From Saprospiraceae bacterium (lineage in GTDB: Bacteria > Bacteroidota > Bacteroidia > Chitinophagales > Saprospiraceae), in assembly GCA_016787345.1 (NCBI GenBank), contig JAEUUU010000122.1, positions 1 to 53,076 on the forward strand: a stretch of DNA of 53,076 nucleotides. Direction: 5' to 3'. The notes under the pieces are model-generated. The model ran no database searches and had not been told where the DNA came from. It was given only the letters and a program-made list of their open reading frames with translations. The position numbers and the translations under genes are program-made. Positions 14,935 through 23,469 of this stretch are shown one piece after another. Position 1 is the first letter of the stretch; every line of letters begins with the position of its first letter.

Positions 14935-17900
14935 CTGAAGGACGAGGCGGAAGCCGATATCGCTGCCGAGACTCGTCGGCCCGTAGGCGAGGCGAATGGC
15001 GGCACGGCAACCCTGCGGATCGTTGTTCCAGCCGCCGCCGCGATTCACCCGGTTGTCGCCCGAATCCGGCCCCGTCGGATTCTTCGCCCCCTTGGAAATT
15101 GTTTTGTAATAATCTTTTCCGTACCAGTCGCTGCACCACTCCCATACATTCCCGCTCATGTCGTACAAACCCAGGATGTTGGGCTTTTTTTGCCCCACGG
15201 GGTGCGTTTGGCCTCCGCTATTGCCACCGTACCAGGCTACTTCATCGAGGTTGTCGCTGCCGGCGTACAGGAACATCCGTTTGGGGTCGGCTTTTTGCCC
15301 GCCCCGGGCCGCGTACTCCCACTCGGCCTCGGTGGGCAGGCGGTAGTTTTGGCCCGTGCGTTCGGAAAGCCAGCGGCAGTATTCCGTTGCACCGTACCAA
15401 CTTACGTTCACAACCGGGTGCTTCTCGTAGCCCGACTGGGGCGCGTACCTGAAAGGGCCTTTCTGGATGGGGATACGGATGCCCCAGTCATGCTCTTCGA
15501 TCATCGTCATCCCCTGGTACGGCCCGTTTTTGACGGTGGTGCTGCCGTAATCGTTGAGGAAGGCGGCATATTGTTCGTTGGTCACCTCGGTGGCGGAGAG
15601 GGCGAAGCCGGAGAGGGTGACGGGGTGCGGGGGCTTTTCGTCGCTATAACAATCTTTGCTTTGTTCGTCGGTACAACCGAGGGGGAGGGTACCGCCGGCG
15701 ACGGTGAGCATGGTGGGGAGGGGGATGAAGTCTGTATCCAACTTAAAGAGCTCGTATTTTTCGATCAGGTTGATCAATGCAGTGGCAAAGGTGTTGGAGG
15801 AAGCATAACCGGCGGATTCCAGGCCCCTGGCCCATGCCTTGTAGTCGGTTCTTTTTAGCGCAAAGAGAAATCCGTAGCGGTTGGTTTTTCTGGGATCTCT
15901 CAAAAACTCGCTTTGATCGCGGTACGATTCGGCAGCATCCTGATATTTTCGAAAACAGGTTTCAACCGGATTGCCTTCCGCATCGCGGTCATCTGATGTC
16001 ATACGATAAGTGCCCCCGGTCCAGTTGCTACCACATTTTAATCCGAAATGGTTGTTGGCCGCCGAAGCCAAATCGCTTTGACCGGATTGGCTTTCCAGAA
16101 TAGCCATACCCAACAAAATACTTGCTGGCACCCCAACCCGCTCCATCTCCTCAATAGCAATACCCATGTATTGGGCAATATATAATTGTATCAAATTGTC
16201 TGCACTGGGGCATCCTTTATACTCCTTTAAACCTTTGGTATCCGGGCATAAGTCGTCCGAGTCCTGCACACCATCTCCGTCTCTATCTACAATCGGATTA
16301 TTATTTCCCTGCTCCGATGGTGGCATCGGCCGCAACCAGATTGTATCCCTTGCGTTATCCGTTCTTGGTTTAAAGCCGCCCTCCCAGGCCAAATAACCGG
16401 GTGCTTTTACCCGAAGCGATACAAAAGCAAAGGGTTTGCCGGGGAATACGTACCCGGCATGGCCCCGGCTGTCGCTGGTCATGGGCCGGATGCTGCGCGT
16501 ACTGATTTCAGCATTGGGTACGGGGGCTTTGGTCTGGGCATCGAGCAGGAGCACCCGAAGGGCGTAAGCGACACGTGCCGGGGGCTCCTGTTCCGGCTTG
16601 TCCGGAAACAGCAGCGTTTCAAGGTTGACCGGCATGGCGGTGCGGAGGGAATCGAAGTAGGTGTTATTCGAAAAGGTTTGGATATTGTTATAGAATCGGA
16701 TAGCTAATCCGACGTGGTCGATGGTATCCTGTTTGGAATTTGACAGATAATAATGGCAGAGGCCCTCACAGTGGTCGGTAGCAAGTTGTATTTGTGTTAC
16801 GTTTCCAGCATATCGAGGAAAAGTATCCCTCTTTTGTGTCAAGGCAGCCTCTACCTCCGAAATTGCTGCACTATCCGAAAGATAGAAGTTTAATCGTTGG
16901 GCAGAGGAATTGTAGTTAAACGCCTCCTGATTTTGGAAAGCCAGATTGTAATTTCCATCAATCTGTGCTCTTAAAAGCTCCGCCTGGTAAAAAAGTGTAT
17001 TAGCCACTTGAATTGAATCTCTGTTCCCTTTCCATTGACTATACTCCTTTATACCAGCCAATCTTTTGCCAATTCCCACCGCCTCGTTGTGCAGCCGCAG
17101 CGCCTCGTCGTCGATGCGCTGTTGGGCTTGCCAGACGGGCAGGGCGGCGCTTGCTGCCGCGGGTGTTTCGGCCAGGCGGTGGTTGGCGTCGACGCCCCAG
17201 GCCAGGAGCAGGGCGCTCAGGGCCACGCAGGCCAATGCCGCGCCCATTTCCCAAGTCCACCAGCGTTTGGGTTTCGGGGTATCGAGCCAGGCGGTGAGGT
17301 TTTGGGTGGCCCCGGCGGGCAGGCCCGTGCCGTCGGCGCGTTCTTGCACGATCCAGTCGAGTTCGGCTTCCTGGCTGCCGGAGAGCAGGCCCAGGGCGCG
17401 CAGTTCGCGGATGGCCTGTTTGTGGGCCTCGTCGCGCGGGTCAAGGGCAAACTGGTGGATGGCGAGGTGGACGCGCCAGTCGGTTTCGGCAAAGGCGCCG
17501 GCGACCTGTTCGCGCACGGCTTCGAGTTCGGCGGCGGCGGCCTGGCGGGCGAGGCGCTCGTCGTCGGGCGGGCATTGGGCGAGCAGGGCCAGGCGGAGCG
17601 CCGTGGCCGGTTCGTTGGCGCTGAGCCAGGGAATGCGCGAGAGGCGCAGCAGGCGGTCGTGCGTCGGCTCGATGCCGAGGGCGTGGCCGATAGCCAGGGT
17701 GAGGGCGTAGTCGGGCTGGGCGCTGACGGCCAGGGCGCAGAGCCAGCGGAAGGCCTCGGGGTCGTGTTGTAAAAATTCGCGGTGCGCCTCGGCGCTGTCC
17801 CAGCGGCGGTAGCGGTCGCTGGCGTCGCGGCGGCTGCGGCCCTGGGCGGTTTCCCAGAGCACGAAGGGGTCGGGGGCAAATTCTTCGAGGGCTTCGAGGG

Positions 17901-19641
17901 CCTCGAAACCGGCGAGCAGTCCCTCGGTATCGGCCGGGTAGAGCAGAAAATGCTGGTGCAGCAGGGCTTCCTGGTACGACCAGGCGGCCACGGGCGAGGG
18001 CGTGAGCAGCAGGCGTTTGCGCCAGCGGAGCAGTTGAGCGACCTCGGCGAGCAGGGCCGGGCGGCGGGTGTCGTAGGGATTGATCAGGCCGTGACCGTCG
18101 CCGAGCAGCACGAGCTGGTGGTCGGCGTAGTGCTGGGCCAGGTGGTGCAACGGCAATCCGGCGGGGTGGTCGGGGTTCCAGAAGCGGCGGAAATGGCCGT
18201 CGTGGAAAAAGACGGTGACGGGCGCGTCCTGGTTTTTGAGGAAACTGGTGAGGCGTTCGAAGAGGCGACCCTGCTGGTCGCGCTCGTCGCGGCGCGTCAC
18301 GAGCACGAGGTAGTCGGGCGGAGAAGTGAGCGCGCGTTCGCGCCAGCTGGGGAAGCCGCCGCTTTCGATGGTGGCGTTGATGGAGGCGTTGGCGTCGAAA
18401 CTACAGCGTTCGTCTTCTTCCCGGCGGCTGAGCACTTCGGCCATGCGGAAAAAAGCGGCTAATCCGCCGATCAGGTGGTTGTTGGGGCGGTAGGGAATGT
18501 GGTAGGGGCCGATGTCGTGGATGGGGTATTCGGCGGCGAGTTCTTCGGGTGTTTTTTCGGCGGGTTTCTGCCGGCGTTTTTGCAGCCAGCGGCGCAGCAG
18601 CCAGGCGGCGGGCAGCAGGGGCAGGAGCAGCAGGAGCCAGACCCAGCCGGCCAGTTGGCGGAGCAGGCGGGGTTGGTCGTATTGCAGTTCGGCGAGTTGG
18701 AGGAAGGGTTTGTCGGAGCCAACTTCGAGGCGGGTGTCGACCGTTTCGTAGCAGTCGCTTTCCTGTTTGGGCCGCGCGACGATGCACTCCACGGCGACCT
18801 GGCCCTCCTGTTTGAATTCGTGCTGGATGTTACTTCCGGGTACCGTATCCCGCCCGTCGAATACCCAGCGCACGACCGCGCCGCGTTCGGCTTTGACCGT
18901 AAACGGGTATTTTTTATGTAAAATAAAGGGTCCCCGCGGCCACACAACCGTATCGATGTCGGGCGGATCAGCGCAGTGGATATGGACGGTCATGGAGTCC
19001 GCCACCCGGTTGCCGGAATACAGCCGGACCTGTTTGTCGGCGCCGTAGCCGGCAGCCTGCCAGTACCAGCGGTCGCCCGCCTGGTACACGCTGTCCAATG
19101 CCCCCGATGCGGCGTCTTTGACTTCCCAGTACAGCGAGTCTTTTGCAGGAATGATTTGGTTGACGGGTTGCCAGTTGTGCAGCGGCACGGTGTCGCGGTC
19201 GCGCACCAGTTTATCCATGGAACTGGAGCGGTCGATTCCAATAAAGAAGTTTTCCTCCTTCGGCGCTTGTACAAAAAACGCCTGGTATATCCAGTAGCCC
19301 GCCAAGCTGAGCAACAGCACGGTCAATGTGGGCCAAACGATATTTTTCCAAAGCGGGCGGGGCGGGTCGGGCTGTTTTTGCCCCGCTTCCGGGTCGACTG
19401 CCTCCTTTTTACATTCTTCCAAAAACCCGTCCCACAGTTGGTAAAACCGCTCCTGTTCAGCCGCCGTGGTGGCGATGAGCGGGGCGAGCAGGTATTTGAG
19501 TTCTTCAGTTTTGCCCACGAACCCGGCCCCCTGGGCATGCAGCGCGCGCCACAGCCGCAGCTTCCGGCGGGTATCGAGGCGAAACCCGGCGGCTTGCAGT
19601 TGCGCGAAGAGGCGCGTGAGGGGGAGAGGTGTGGGTGCCAT
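14929..19641 (-). CDS. Giant membrane protein: glucosaminidase + DGR-diversified FGE domain
   Basis: The protein has 1570 residues from the ATG at 19641; the longer frame upstream translates cassette repeat. Residues 1-85 resemble the N-terminal helical part of CoxE/vWA proteins that partner MoxR. TM helices lie near 99-121, 331-351 and 795-815. Residues 215-290 look PKD-like. The large segment 352-790 is probably cytoplasmic and includes a Rossmann-like stretch (DYLVLVTRRDERDQQGRLF). After TM3 come a CarboxypepD-regulatory-like fold (1026-1103), one TSP3 repeat (DRDGDGVQDSDDLCPD), a FlgJ-like glucosaminidase (1150-1298, probable catalytic Glu1182 in AILESQSGQSDLA) and an FGE-sulfatase domain (1306-1570) ending GFRLVLQY. 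VR1 encodes the tip. MoxR and an iSTAND-like gene lie upstream. Function is inferred: a receptor/effector with a variable sensor and wall-cutting activity. Confidence 0.88.
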   Translation of the reverse strand: MAPTPLPLTRLFAQLQAAGFRLDTRRKLRLWRALHAQGAGFVGKTEELKYLLAPLIATTAAEQERFYQLWDGFLEECKKEAVDPEAGQKQPDPPRPLWKNIVWPTLTVLLLSLAGYWIYQAFFVQAPKEENFFIGIDRSSSMDKLVRDRDTVPLHNWQPVNQIIPAKDSLYWEVKDAASGALDSVYQAGDRWYWQAAGYGADKQVRLYSGNRVADSMTVHIHCADPPDIDTVVWPRGPFILHKKYPFTVKAERGAVVRWVFDGRDTVPGSNIQHEFKQEGQVAVECIVARPKQESDCYETVDTRLEVGSDKPFLQLAELQYDQPRLLRQLAGWVWLLLLLPLLPAAWLLRRWLQKRRQKPAEKTPEELAAEYPIHDIGPYHIPYRPNNHLIGGLAAFFRMAEVLSRREEDERCSFDANASINATIESGGFPSWRERALTSPPDYLVLVTRRDERDQQGRLFERLTSFLKNQDAPVTVFFHDGHFRRFWNPDHPAGLPLHHLAQHYADHQLVLLGDGHGLINPYDTRRPALLAEVAQLLRWRKRLLLTPSPVAAWSYQEALLHQHFLLYPADTEGLLAGFEALEALEEFAPDPFVLWETAQGRSRRDASDRYRRWDSAEAHREFLQHDPEAFRWLCALAVSAQPDYALTLAIGHALGIEPTHDRLLRLSRIPWLSANEPATALRLALLAQCPPDDERLARQAAAAELEAVREQVAGAFAETDWRVHLAIHQFALDPRDEAHKQAIRELRALGLLSGSQEAELDWIVQERADGTGLPAGATQNLTAWLDTPKPKRWWTWEMGAALACVALSALLLAWGVDANHRLAETPAAASAALPVWQAQQRIDDEALRLHNEAVGIGKRLAGIKEYSQWKGNRDSIQVANTLFYQAELLRAQIDGNYNLAFQNQEAFNYNSSAQRLNFYLSDSAAISEVEAALTQKRDTFPRYAGNVTQIQLATDHCEGLCHYYLSNSKQDTIDHVGLAIRFYNNIQTFSNNTYFDSLRTAMPVNLETLLFPDKPEQEPPARVAYALRVLLLDAQTKAPVPNAEISTRSIRPMTSDSRGHAGYVFPGKPFAFVSLRVKAPGYLAWEGGFKPRTDNARDTIWLRPMPPSEQGNNNPIVDRDGDGVQDSDDLCPDTKGLKEYKGCPSADNLIQLYIAQYMGIAIEEMERVGVPASILLGMAILESQSGQSDLASAANNHFGLKCGSNWTGGTYRMTSDDRDAEGNPVETCFRKYQDAAESYRDQSEFLRDPRKTNRYGFLFALKRTDYKAWARGLESAGYASSNTFATALINLIEKYELFKLDTDFIPLPTMLTVAGGTLPLGCTDEQSKDCYSDEKPPHPVTLSGFALSATEVTNEQYAAFLNDYGSTTVKNGPYQGMTMIEEHDWGIRIPIQKGPFRYAPQSGYEKHPVVNVSWYGATEYCRWLSERTGQNYRLPTEAEWEYAARGGQKADPKRMFLYAGSDNLDEVAWYGGNSGGQTHPVGQKKPNILGLYDMSGNVWEWCSDWYGKDYYKTISKGAKNPTGPDSGDNRVNRGGGWNNDPQGCRAAIRLAYGPTSLGSDIGFRLVLQY
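14935..15061 (-). repeat. DGR variable repeat VR1
   Basis: This is a 127-bp repeat aligning without gaps to TR (49491-49617). By eye there are 19 differences read on the coding strand. Fourteen fall on TR adenines, for example three consecutive AAC codons becoming CTC, GCC and TAC. Five do not (ACG to GAT accounts for two, CGC to CTC one, and two are silent C-to-T). VR1 encodes the last ~41 residues of the giant FGE protein. The non-adenine changes suggest drift since its last copying or an older TR version. Confidence 0.9.
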
Positions 19642-19648
19642 GGAGAAC

Positions 19649-19672
19649 GTAGGAGTAGGAGTAGGAGTAGGA
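19649..19672. repeat. Hexanucleotide microsatellite (GTAGGA)4
   Basis: Four perfect GTAGGA units (TCCTAC on the coding strand) lie 7 bp upstream of the start codon of the giant FGE gene and abut the left terminus of the GxxExxY cassette. Unit-number change would alter leader length and spacing but not the reading frame. Confidence 0.85.
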
Positions 19673-20196
19673 TGGGAACGCGGATGAGGCGGATTGGGGC
19701 GGATTATCACGGATGATCAGCCCGCCCAGTCAGGGTCATTGGCTTCTTTGTCTTTTTTTATTGTTTGAAAAAATCAATCGTGCGAATTCAGGTTTTCTGC
19801 CGAAATTCAATAAAAAGCCAAGTTCGATGTCGGTTGCTTTCAAATAGTTCTGCAATTGCAAACGATGTTCGTCGAGCATACACTCACATGCTTTCAGTTC
19901 GAGAATAATTTCATTTTCAACCAACAGATCGGCAAAATAGGTACCCACCTGCCGGCCTTTATAAACTACTCCAATTTGGGGCTGGGCTACAACACCCAAG
20001 CCCATTTCCTGCAGTTCCAGATACAAAGCATTCTGGTAAACCCGTTCCAGAAAGCCGTAACCCAGCTCATTGTATACTGCATAAAAAGCGCCGAGTATTT
20101 TCTCCGTTATGTGCTTTTTTTCCAACATACCTGTAAAGGTTTTCATAAAAAATCTGTGAAAATCCGCCCCAATCCGCCTCATCCGCGTTCCCATCC
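19670..20196. mobile_element. GxxExxY cassette with 36-bp terminal inverted repeats
   Basis: A 36-bp sequence beginning GGATGGGAACGCGGATGAGG at 19670-19705 recurs as a perfect reverse complement at 20161-20196. The only gene inside is the GxxExxY nuclease-like gene. No transposase is visible. The unit lies between the MoxR stop codon (4 bp away) and the start of the giant FGE gene (29 bp away), so it splits an otherwise tight operon. Related decayed repeats occur at 14526-14814, and a gene-less 29-bp inverted repeat of similar wording at 36008-36121. Confidence 0.75.
19736..20146 (-). CDS. GxxExxY family protein (PDDEXK-like)
   Basis: The protein has 136 residues from the ATG at 20146; the open frame upstream is terminal-repeat sequence. 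It has the family-naming motif in ELGYGFLERVYQNALYLEL (G-F-L-E-R-V-Y) and then YFADLLVENEIILELKA. The D...ExK spacing of that second segment fits a PDDEXK-type nuclease fold. The biological role of GxxExxY proteins is not established. They are common in environmental Bacteroidota and Planctomycetota and often sit between inverted ATCCGC repeats, as here. It is oriented with the host operon, so it would be read through from the MoxR gene. It is probably a passenger rather than a working part of the conflict operon. Confidence 0.88.
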   Translation of the reverse strand: MKTFTGMLEKKHITEKILGAFYAVYNELGYGFLERVYQNALYLELQEMGLGVVAQPQIGVVYKGRQVGTYFADLLVENEIILELKACECMLDEHRLQLQNYLKATDIELGFLLNFGRKPEFARLIFSNNKKRQRSQ

Positions 20197-20199
20197 TGC

Positions 20200-21096
20200 T
20201 CAGCCGAACAAGCTTTTCACCGCTTCCAGGTCGTCTTTTGTTTTTACCAAAAAGGGCAAGTTCAGTTGCAGCATTTCCTTGCGCCGGGCCGCGTCGTTTT
20301 CCTGCCAGTAGCCGCCCAGGCCCAGGATGTTCAGCCAGGCGATGAGTTCGGCCGTGGCCGGTTTTTTGCGCACGGCCTTGTCGCGGGCGGCTTCGAAGAG
20401 GGCGATGAGTTCGTCGTAGCGCGCACCGGCCGGGGCCGCGCCGGCGAGGTGGGCTTCGACGATCTGCCGCAGGCGTTCGCCGCGTGGAAATTCGAGGTGA
20501 AAAAAAGCGCAGCGGCGCAGAAAGGCGTCGGGCAGATTTTTTTCGGAGTTGGAGGTGAGCACCACGACGATGTCGGCCTGCTCGCCTTTCTGGGCCTGAA
20601 AACCGGGCAATTCCTTGATGGCGAAGCGGAAGTTTTCCATCTCATCGAGCAGGTCGTTGGTGAAATCGCGCGGGGCCTTGTCGACCTCGTCGATGAGCAC
20701 CACGGCGCTCATGGGTCTTTCGGGCAGTTGCAGGCGGAATTTTTCGGTGAATTCGGGTCGCGGGTCAGAATACGCGATCGCCTTGCCGAAGGGTTGCAAT
20801 TCGATAAATTCCTCGGTGCGCACGGCCCGTTCGCCGCGCAGGTTGGCGGCCTGGAAGTGCGAGAGGGCGTCGTAGGTATAAAACAGGTCGCTCGCCTTCG
20901 AGGTCGTTTTGGTGTTGAACCGCAGCACCTGCGGCCAGTAGGCGGCCTGGTTTTGGGCGCCGAGGTATTCGAGGGCCCAGCGGGCCATTTCGGTTTTTCC
21001 GGTGCCGGGTTCGCCGGTGAGCAGCAGGGGCTGTCGCAGGCGGATGGCCGCGTTGAGGGCGTGTTCCTGGCCGGGAGCGGGGATGTAGTTGGGCAT
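20200..21096 (-). CDS. MoxR-type AAA+ ATPase
   Basis: The 298-residue AAA+ ATPase has Walker A GEPGTGKT at 28-35, Walker B AVVLIDEVDKAPRDF at about 131-145, and a sensor-1/arginine-finger region VVVLTSNSEKNLPDAFLRRCAFF. This is the MoxR type that remodels or activates a partner, usually a vWA protein. The gene starts 3 bp after the stop of the upstream EAD11-iSTAND gene, so the two are translationally coupled. Downstream, after an inserted cassette, is the giant FGE protein. Sets of iSTAND or EAD protein, MoxR ATPase and a large effector match the ternary NTP-dependent conflict systems described for multicellular and social bacteria. The ATPase probably gates activation. Confidence 0.92.
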   Translation of the reverse strand: MPNYIPAPGQEHALNAAIRLRQPLLLTGEPGTGKTEMARWALEYLGAQNQAAYWPQVLRFNTKTTSKASDLFYTYDALSHFQAANLRGERAVRTEEFIELQPFGKAIAYSDPRPEFTEKFRLQLPERPMSAVVLIDEVDKAPRDFTNDLLDEMENFRFAIKELPGFQAQKGEQADIVVVLTSNSEKNLPDAFLRRCAFFHLEFPRGERLRQIVEAHLAGAAPAGARYDELIALFEAARDKAVRKKPATAELIAWLNILGLGGYWQENDAARRKEMLQLNLPFLVKTKDDLEAVKSLFG

Positions 21097-21099
21097 GGC

Positions 21100-22233
21100 T
21101 TAGCGCAGATTTTCGGCCCGGATGACGAGGCCTTTGTTGTGCAATTCGATGATTTTGAGGAGTATGCTTTGTATTTCAATCATGTCGAGGCGTTCGGCAG
21201 AGCCGAAGAGTTCGCGGCGCATGTCGTCGGCAGTTTTGCCGGGCGGCACCACGGCGGCGCGGTAGCGGCTGAACCACTCCGTGATGTCGGGCGCGGCCAC
21301 GGGTTCGAGGGCGGGCAGCGCTTCGCCGCCGTGTTTTCGGGTACTGATCGCTTCGTGGATTTCGGTTTTTTTGTCCTGCTGGCCGGGCTCGTATTCCACG
21401 CCGAAAAAGAAGAAAAAGGTGGGTGCGGCCGGCGGCAATTCGACCTGCAGGAACTTCTGAATGAAGTTTTCCATCATCAGGGGCACGAGTTCGCGGTTCC
21501 AGTTGGCCGCGTCCATGGTGAGCAGGATAAACACCAGATCATCGGCTTCGAAGCCGTGCAGGTCGGAGCCTTCGCCGAGCAGGTCGCGCAGGGTGCGGTT
21601 CTGGAGGGGGGCTTTATCGTCGAGGCGGGGAAAAAATTTGGCAAACAGGGCTTTGACCACGTTGATCTGGTACAACATGGGGTGGCGGTGCACCTCGGGT
21701 TTGAGTTTGCACAATTTGACGCGGATGCCAGGGTTGTAGTCGCCGTTTTCCCAATTGGCCAGGTAGCCGCCCAGGTCGTAGCCGAAGCGTTCGAACAGGC
21801 TGGTTTGCTCCTGGCGCGCGTCGCCGTAGAGGAAGTAGAGGTGAAGTTTCTGGCCTTCGGCCGTGTAATAGGCGAGTTGGAACTGGTCGTTCTGATCGAA
21901 GCGGTCGCAGGTGTAGGCGTGCCAGGGCGAGAGGGCGGCGCGGGAGGCGGCGGATTTGCGCAGGCGCTCGCAGAGGTCGACCATTTCGATACGGTCGATC
22001 AGCCACAAAAGGGCATGACTGACGTTGGAAAAATTGATGCCGCGCTCTTTGTAATCGATCAGGTTGAGGTTGCCCGCCCGTTCGGCTTCGTGGTAGCGGT
22101 TTTCGATCATCACCGCGTCGTTGTAGAGATCGCAGTCGGTGCGCAGGGTATCTTCGCGCAGGCAGCGAAACGCCTCATCGTACCGGACCTGTCCGATAAG
22201 ATCTTTCAAATTGCGTTTCAGGGCGTCGAGCAT
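21100..22233 (-). CDS. EAD11 + iSTAND-like protein
   Basis: The protein has 377 residues. Residues 1-83 match an effector-associated domain of the EAD11 kind: LKDLIGQVRYDEAFRCLRED, then NDAVMIENRYHEAERAGNLNLIDYKERGINFSNVSHALLWLIDRI. From about 105 to 300 it looks like an inactive STAND (iSTAND) module: CDRFDQNDQFQLAYYT followed by LHLYFLYGDARQEQTSLFERF. I see no intact P-loop lysine, consistent with an inactive NTPase. The C-terminus (AERLDMIEIQSILLKIIELH) is helical. It is the first gene of the operon iSTAND-MoxR-FGE. EADs recruit partners by homotypic contact, so candidate partners in the window are the proteins at 31559-35278 and 48674-49345. The domain names rest on pattern memory, not a search. 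Confidence 0.75.
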   Translation of the reverse strand: MLDALKRNLKDLIGQVRYDEAFRCLREDTLRTDCDLYNDAVMIENRYHEAERAGNLNLIDYKERGINFSNVSHALLWLIDRIEMVDLCERLRKSAASRAALSPWHAYTCDRFDQNDQFQLAYYTAEGQKLHLYFLYGDARQEQTSLFERFGYDLGGYLANWENGDYNPGIRVKLCKLKPEVHRHPMLYQINVVKALFAKFFPRLDDKAPLQNRTLRDLLGEGSDLHGFEADDLVFILLTMDAANWNRELVPLMMENFIQKFLQVELPPAAPTFFFFFGVEYEPGQQDKKTEIHEAISTRKHGGEALPALEPVAAPDITEWFSRYRAAVVPPGKTADDMRRELFGSAERLDMIEIQSILLKIIELHNKGLVIRAENLR

Positions 22234-22465
22234 GAGGCGGGAAGGCGGGTTAAGCCTGGCAAAAGAAGGGATTTTTTTGCAATTTGAGGCGATTAAAGCG
22301 GGGTAGCTGATTGGTTGACAAAGGGTTGGAAAATGAATGATACGCTCCTATCGGTCGGATATTGTTGAATATTTTTCATGTTTTGAATTGCCGGCTATAC
22401 ACGCTGTATTGAGCCGATTGTTGCTATCTCCCTCACTAAAAATCTCTATTTTTCCCACAAAAACC

Positions 22466-23461
22466 ATGAAACGAAACATCCTTCTCTTCCTCGGGCTATT
22501 GGGTACTTTGTCCATAGCCGCCCAGCGCGATACGGTGTACTGGTATCCTGATGTTCCGGTCGAGTGCCTCGTACCCGAATGGGAGGAAGGGCTGATCGGG
22601 CAAATAATCCGCAACGAAAGCCCATCGGATTTGCTGGGCCGATTTTTTCCGGGCTCGCTGGACGACCTGCGCAATTTTATCGGCGAAGACGAAGATATTT
22701 CCACCCTCCGCCTGTGGTCCTGTCCGGGTTGTGCGCCGATTCGATTCAGGCCCATGTTTGCGGAAAGCGACACCGACTACGTCTTTTTTCCCTTCGCGCA
22801 ACATTTTACCCAACTGATTGAAGATGATACGTTTCGCTGCAAAACCGGCGAGACGTACCGGCTGCTCAGTTTCAGCACCAGCGAGGACTATCCGCCCAGC
22901 GGCCGTTGGGCCTACGGGCTGCTGGGGCTTGCCTTGCTCCGCGAACAAGGTGAAGGCGCATGGATCGTGCTCGATTTTGAACCGACATTCGACATGAACG
23001 GCATGTACATGACCGCGTTTGCCCCCCGCGACTTGCTTTTTGAACAAAATGGCAACCTTCTTTTCAGAGTCGATGAGCCCTACCCTTGCGGCCCGCCTGT
23101 CACCGACTACTACCCTTGTTATTCCGATCTGGCTTTTTACGCCTTTTATCAAAACGAACTGCAAAAAGTGTTGCAGGTACCTGATGTCTCTTGTTCCAAC
23201 TTCGGAGACCCCAAGGCAAAAGGCTCAGCCTGGACGACGGAAATCAGTCTTGTTTCGGGGAAAACGGCATTTCCCGACATTGTCGTCCGAAAACAGGGCC
23301 ACATTTTTCGCACCGATGCGGCGGACGATTACCTGTTGAAATCGTTCCCGCAATCGTTCATAAGCGATCTAAAAAAAGGCAGCAATCGGCCTTTCGAATA
23401 CACGATACGTTACTCGTTTCGAGATACGGGGTACAAAATCGCGGAAGAATCCATCAAATAG
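22466..23461 (+). CDS. Secreted protein of unknown function
   Basis: The protein has 331 residues from the ATG at 22466. The open frame extends upstream, but MKRNILLFLGLLGTLSIAAQ is an obvious signal peptide and fixes the start. The mature protein is acidic and aromatic-rich (RDTVYWYPDVPVECLVPEWEEG), with several cysteine-containing segments (LWSCPGCAPIRFRP, YPCGPPVTDYYPCYSDLAF, DVSCSNFGD) that could form disulfides in the periplasm or outside. I do not recognise a family. It is divergent from the iSTAND operon across 232 bp and convergent with the MscS gene, ending 8 bp before it, so it is a monocistronic gene with its own promoter. Expression conditions cannot be read. Confidence 0.75.
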   Translation: MKRNILLFLGLLGTLSIAAQRDTVYWYPDVPVECLVPEWEEGLIGQIIRNESPSDLLGRFFPGSLDDLRNFIGEDEDISTLRLWSCPGCAPIRFRPMFAESDTDYVFFPFAQHFTQLIEDDTFRCKTGETYRLLSFSTSEDYPPSGRWAYGLLGLALLREQGEGAWIVLDFEPTFDMNGMYMTAFAPRDLLFEQNGNLLFRVDEPYPCGPPVTDYYPCYSDLAFYAFYQNELQKVLQVPDVSCSNFGDPKAKGSAWTTEISLVSGKTAFPDIVVRKQGHIFRTDAADDYLLKSFPQSFISDLKKGSNRPFEYTIRYSFRDTGYKIAEESIK

Positions 23462-23469
23462 ACCGCCGG

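Noticed and set aside
19642-19710. A 23-residue N-terminal extension of the giant FGE protein
   Set aside because: It translates cassette repeat and the hexamer microsatellite (Pro-Thr repeats). The ATG at 19641 gives a sensible start.
20266-22287. A 673-codon open frame opposite the MoxR and iSTAND genes
   Set aside because: It is antisense to two well-supported genes and has Gly/Val/Phe-rich composition typical of shadows in GC-rich DNA.
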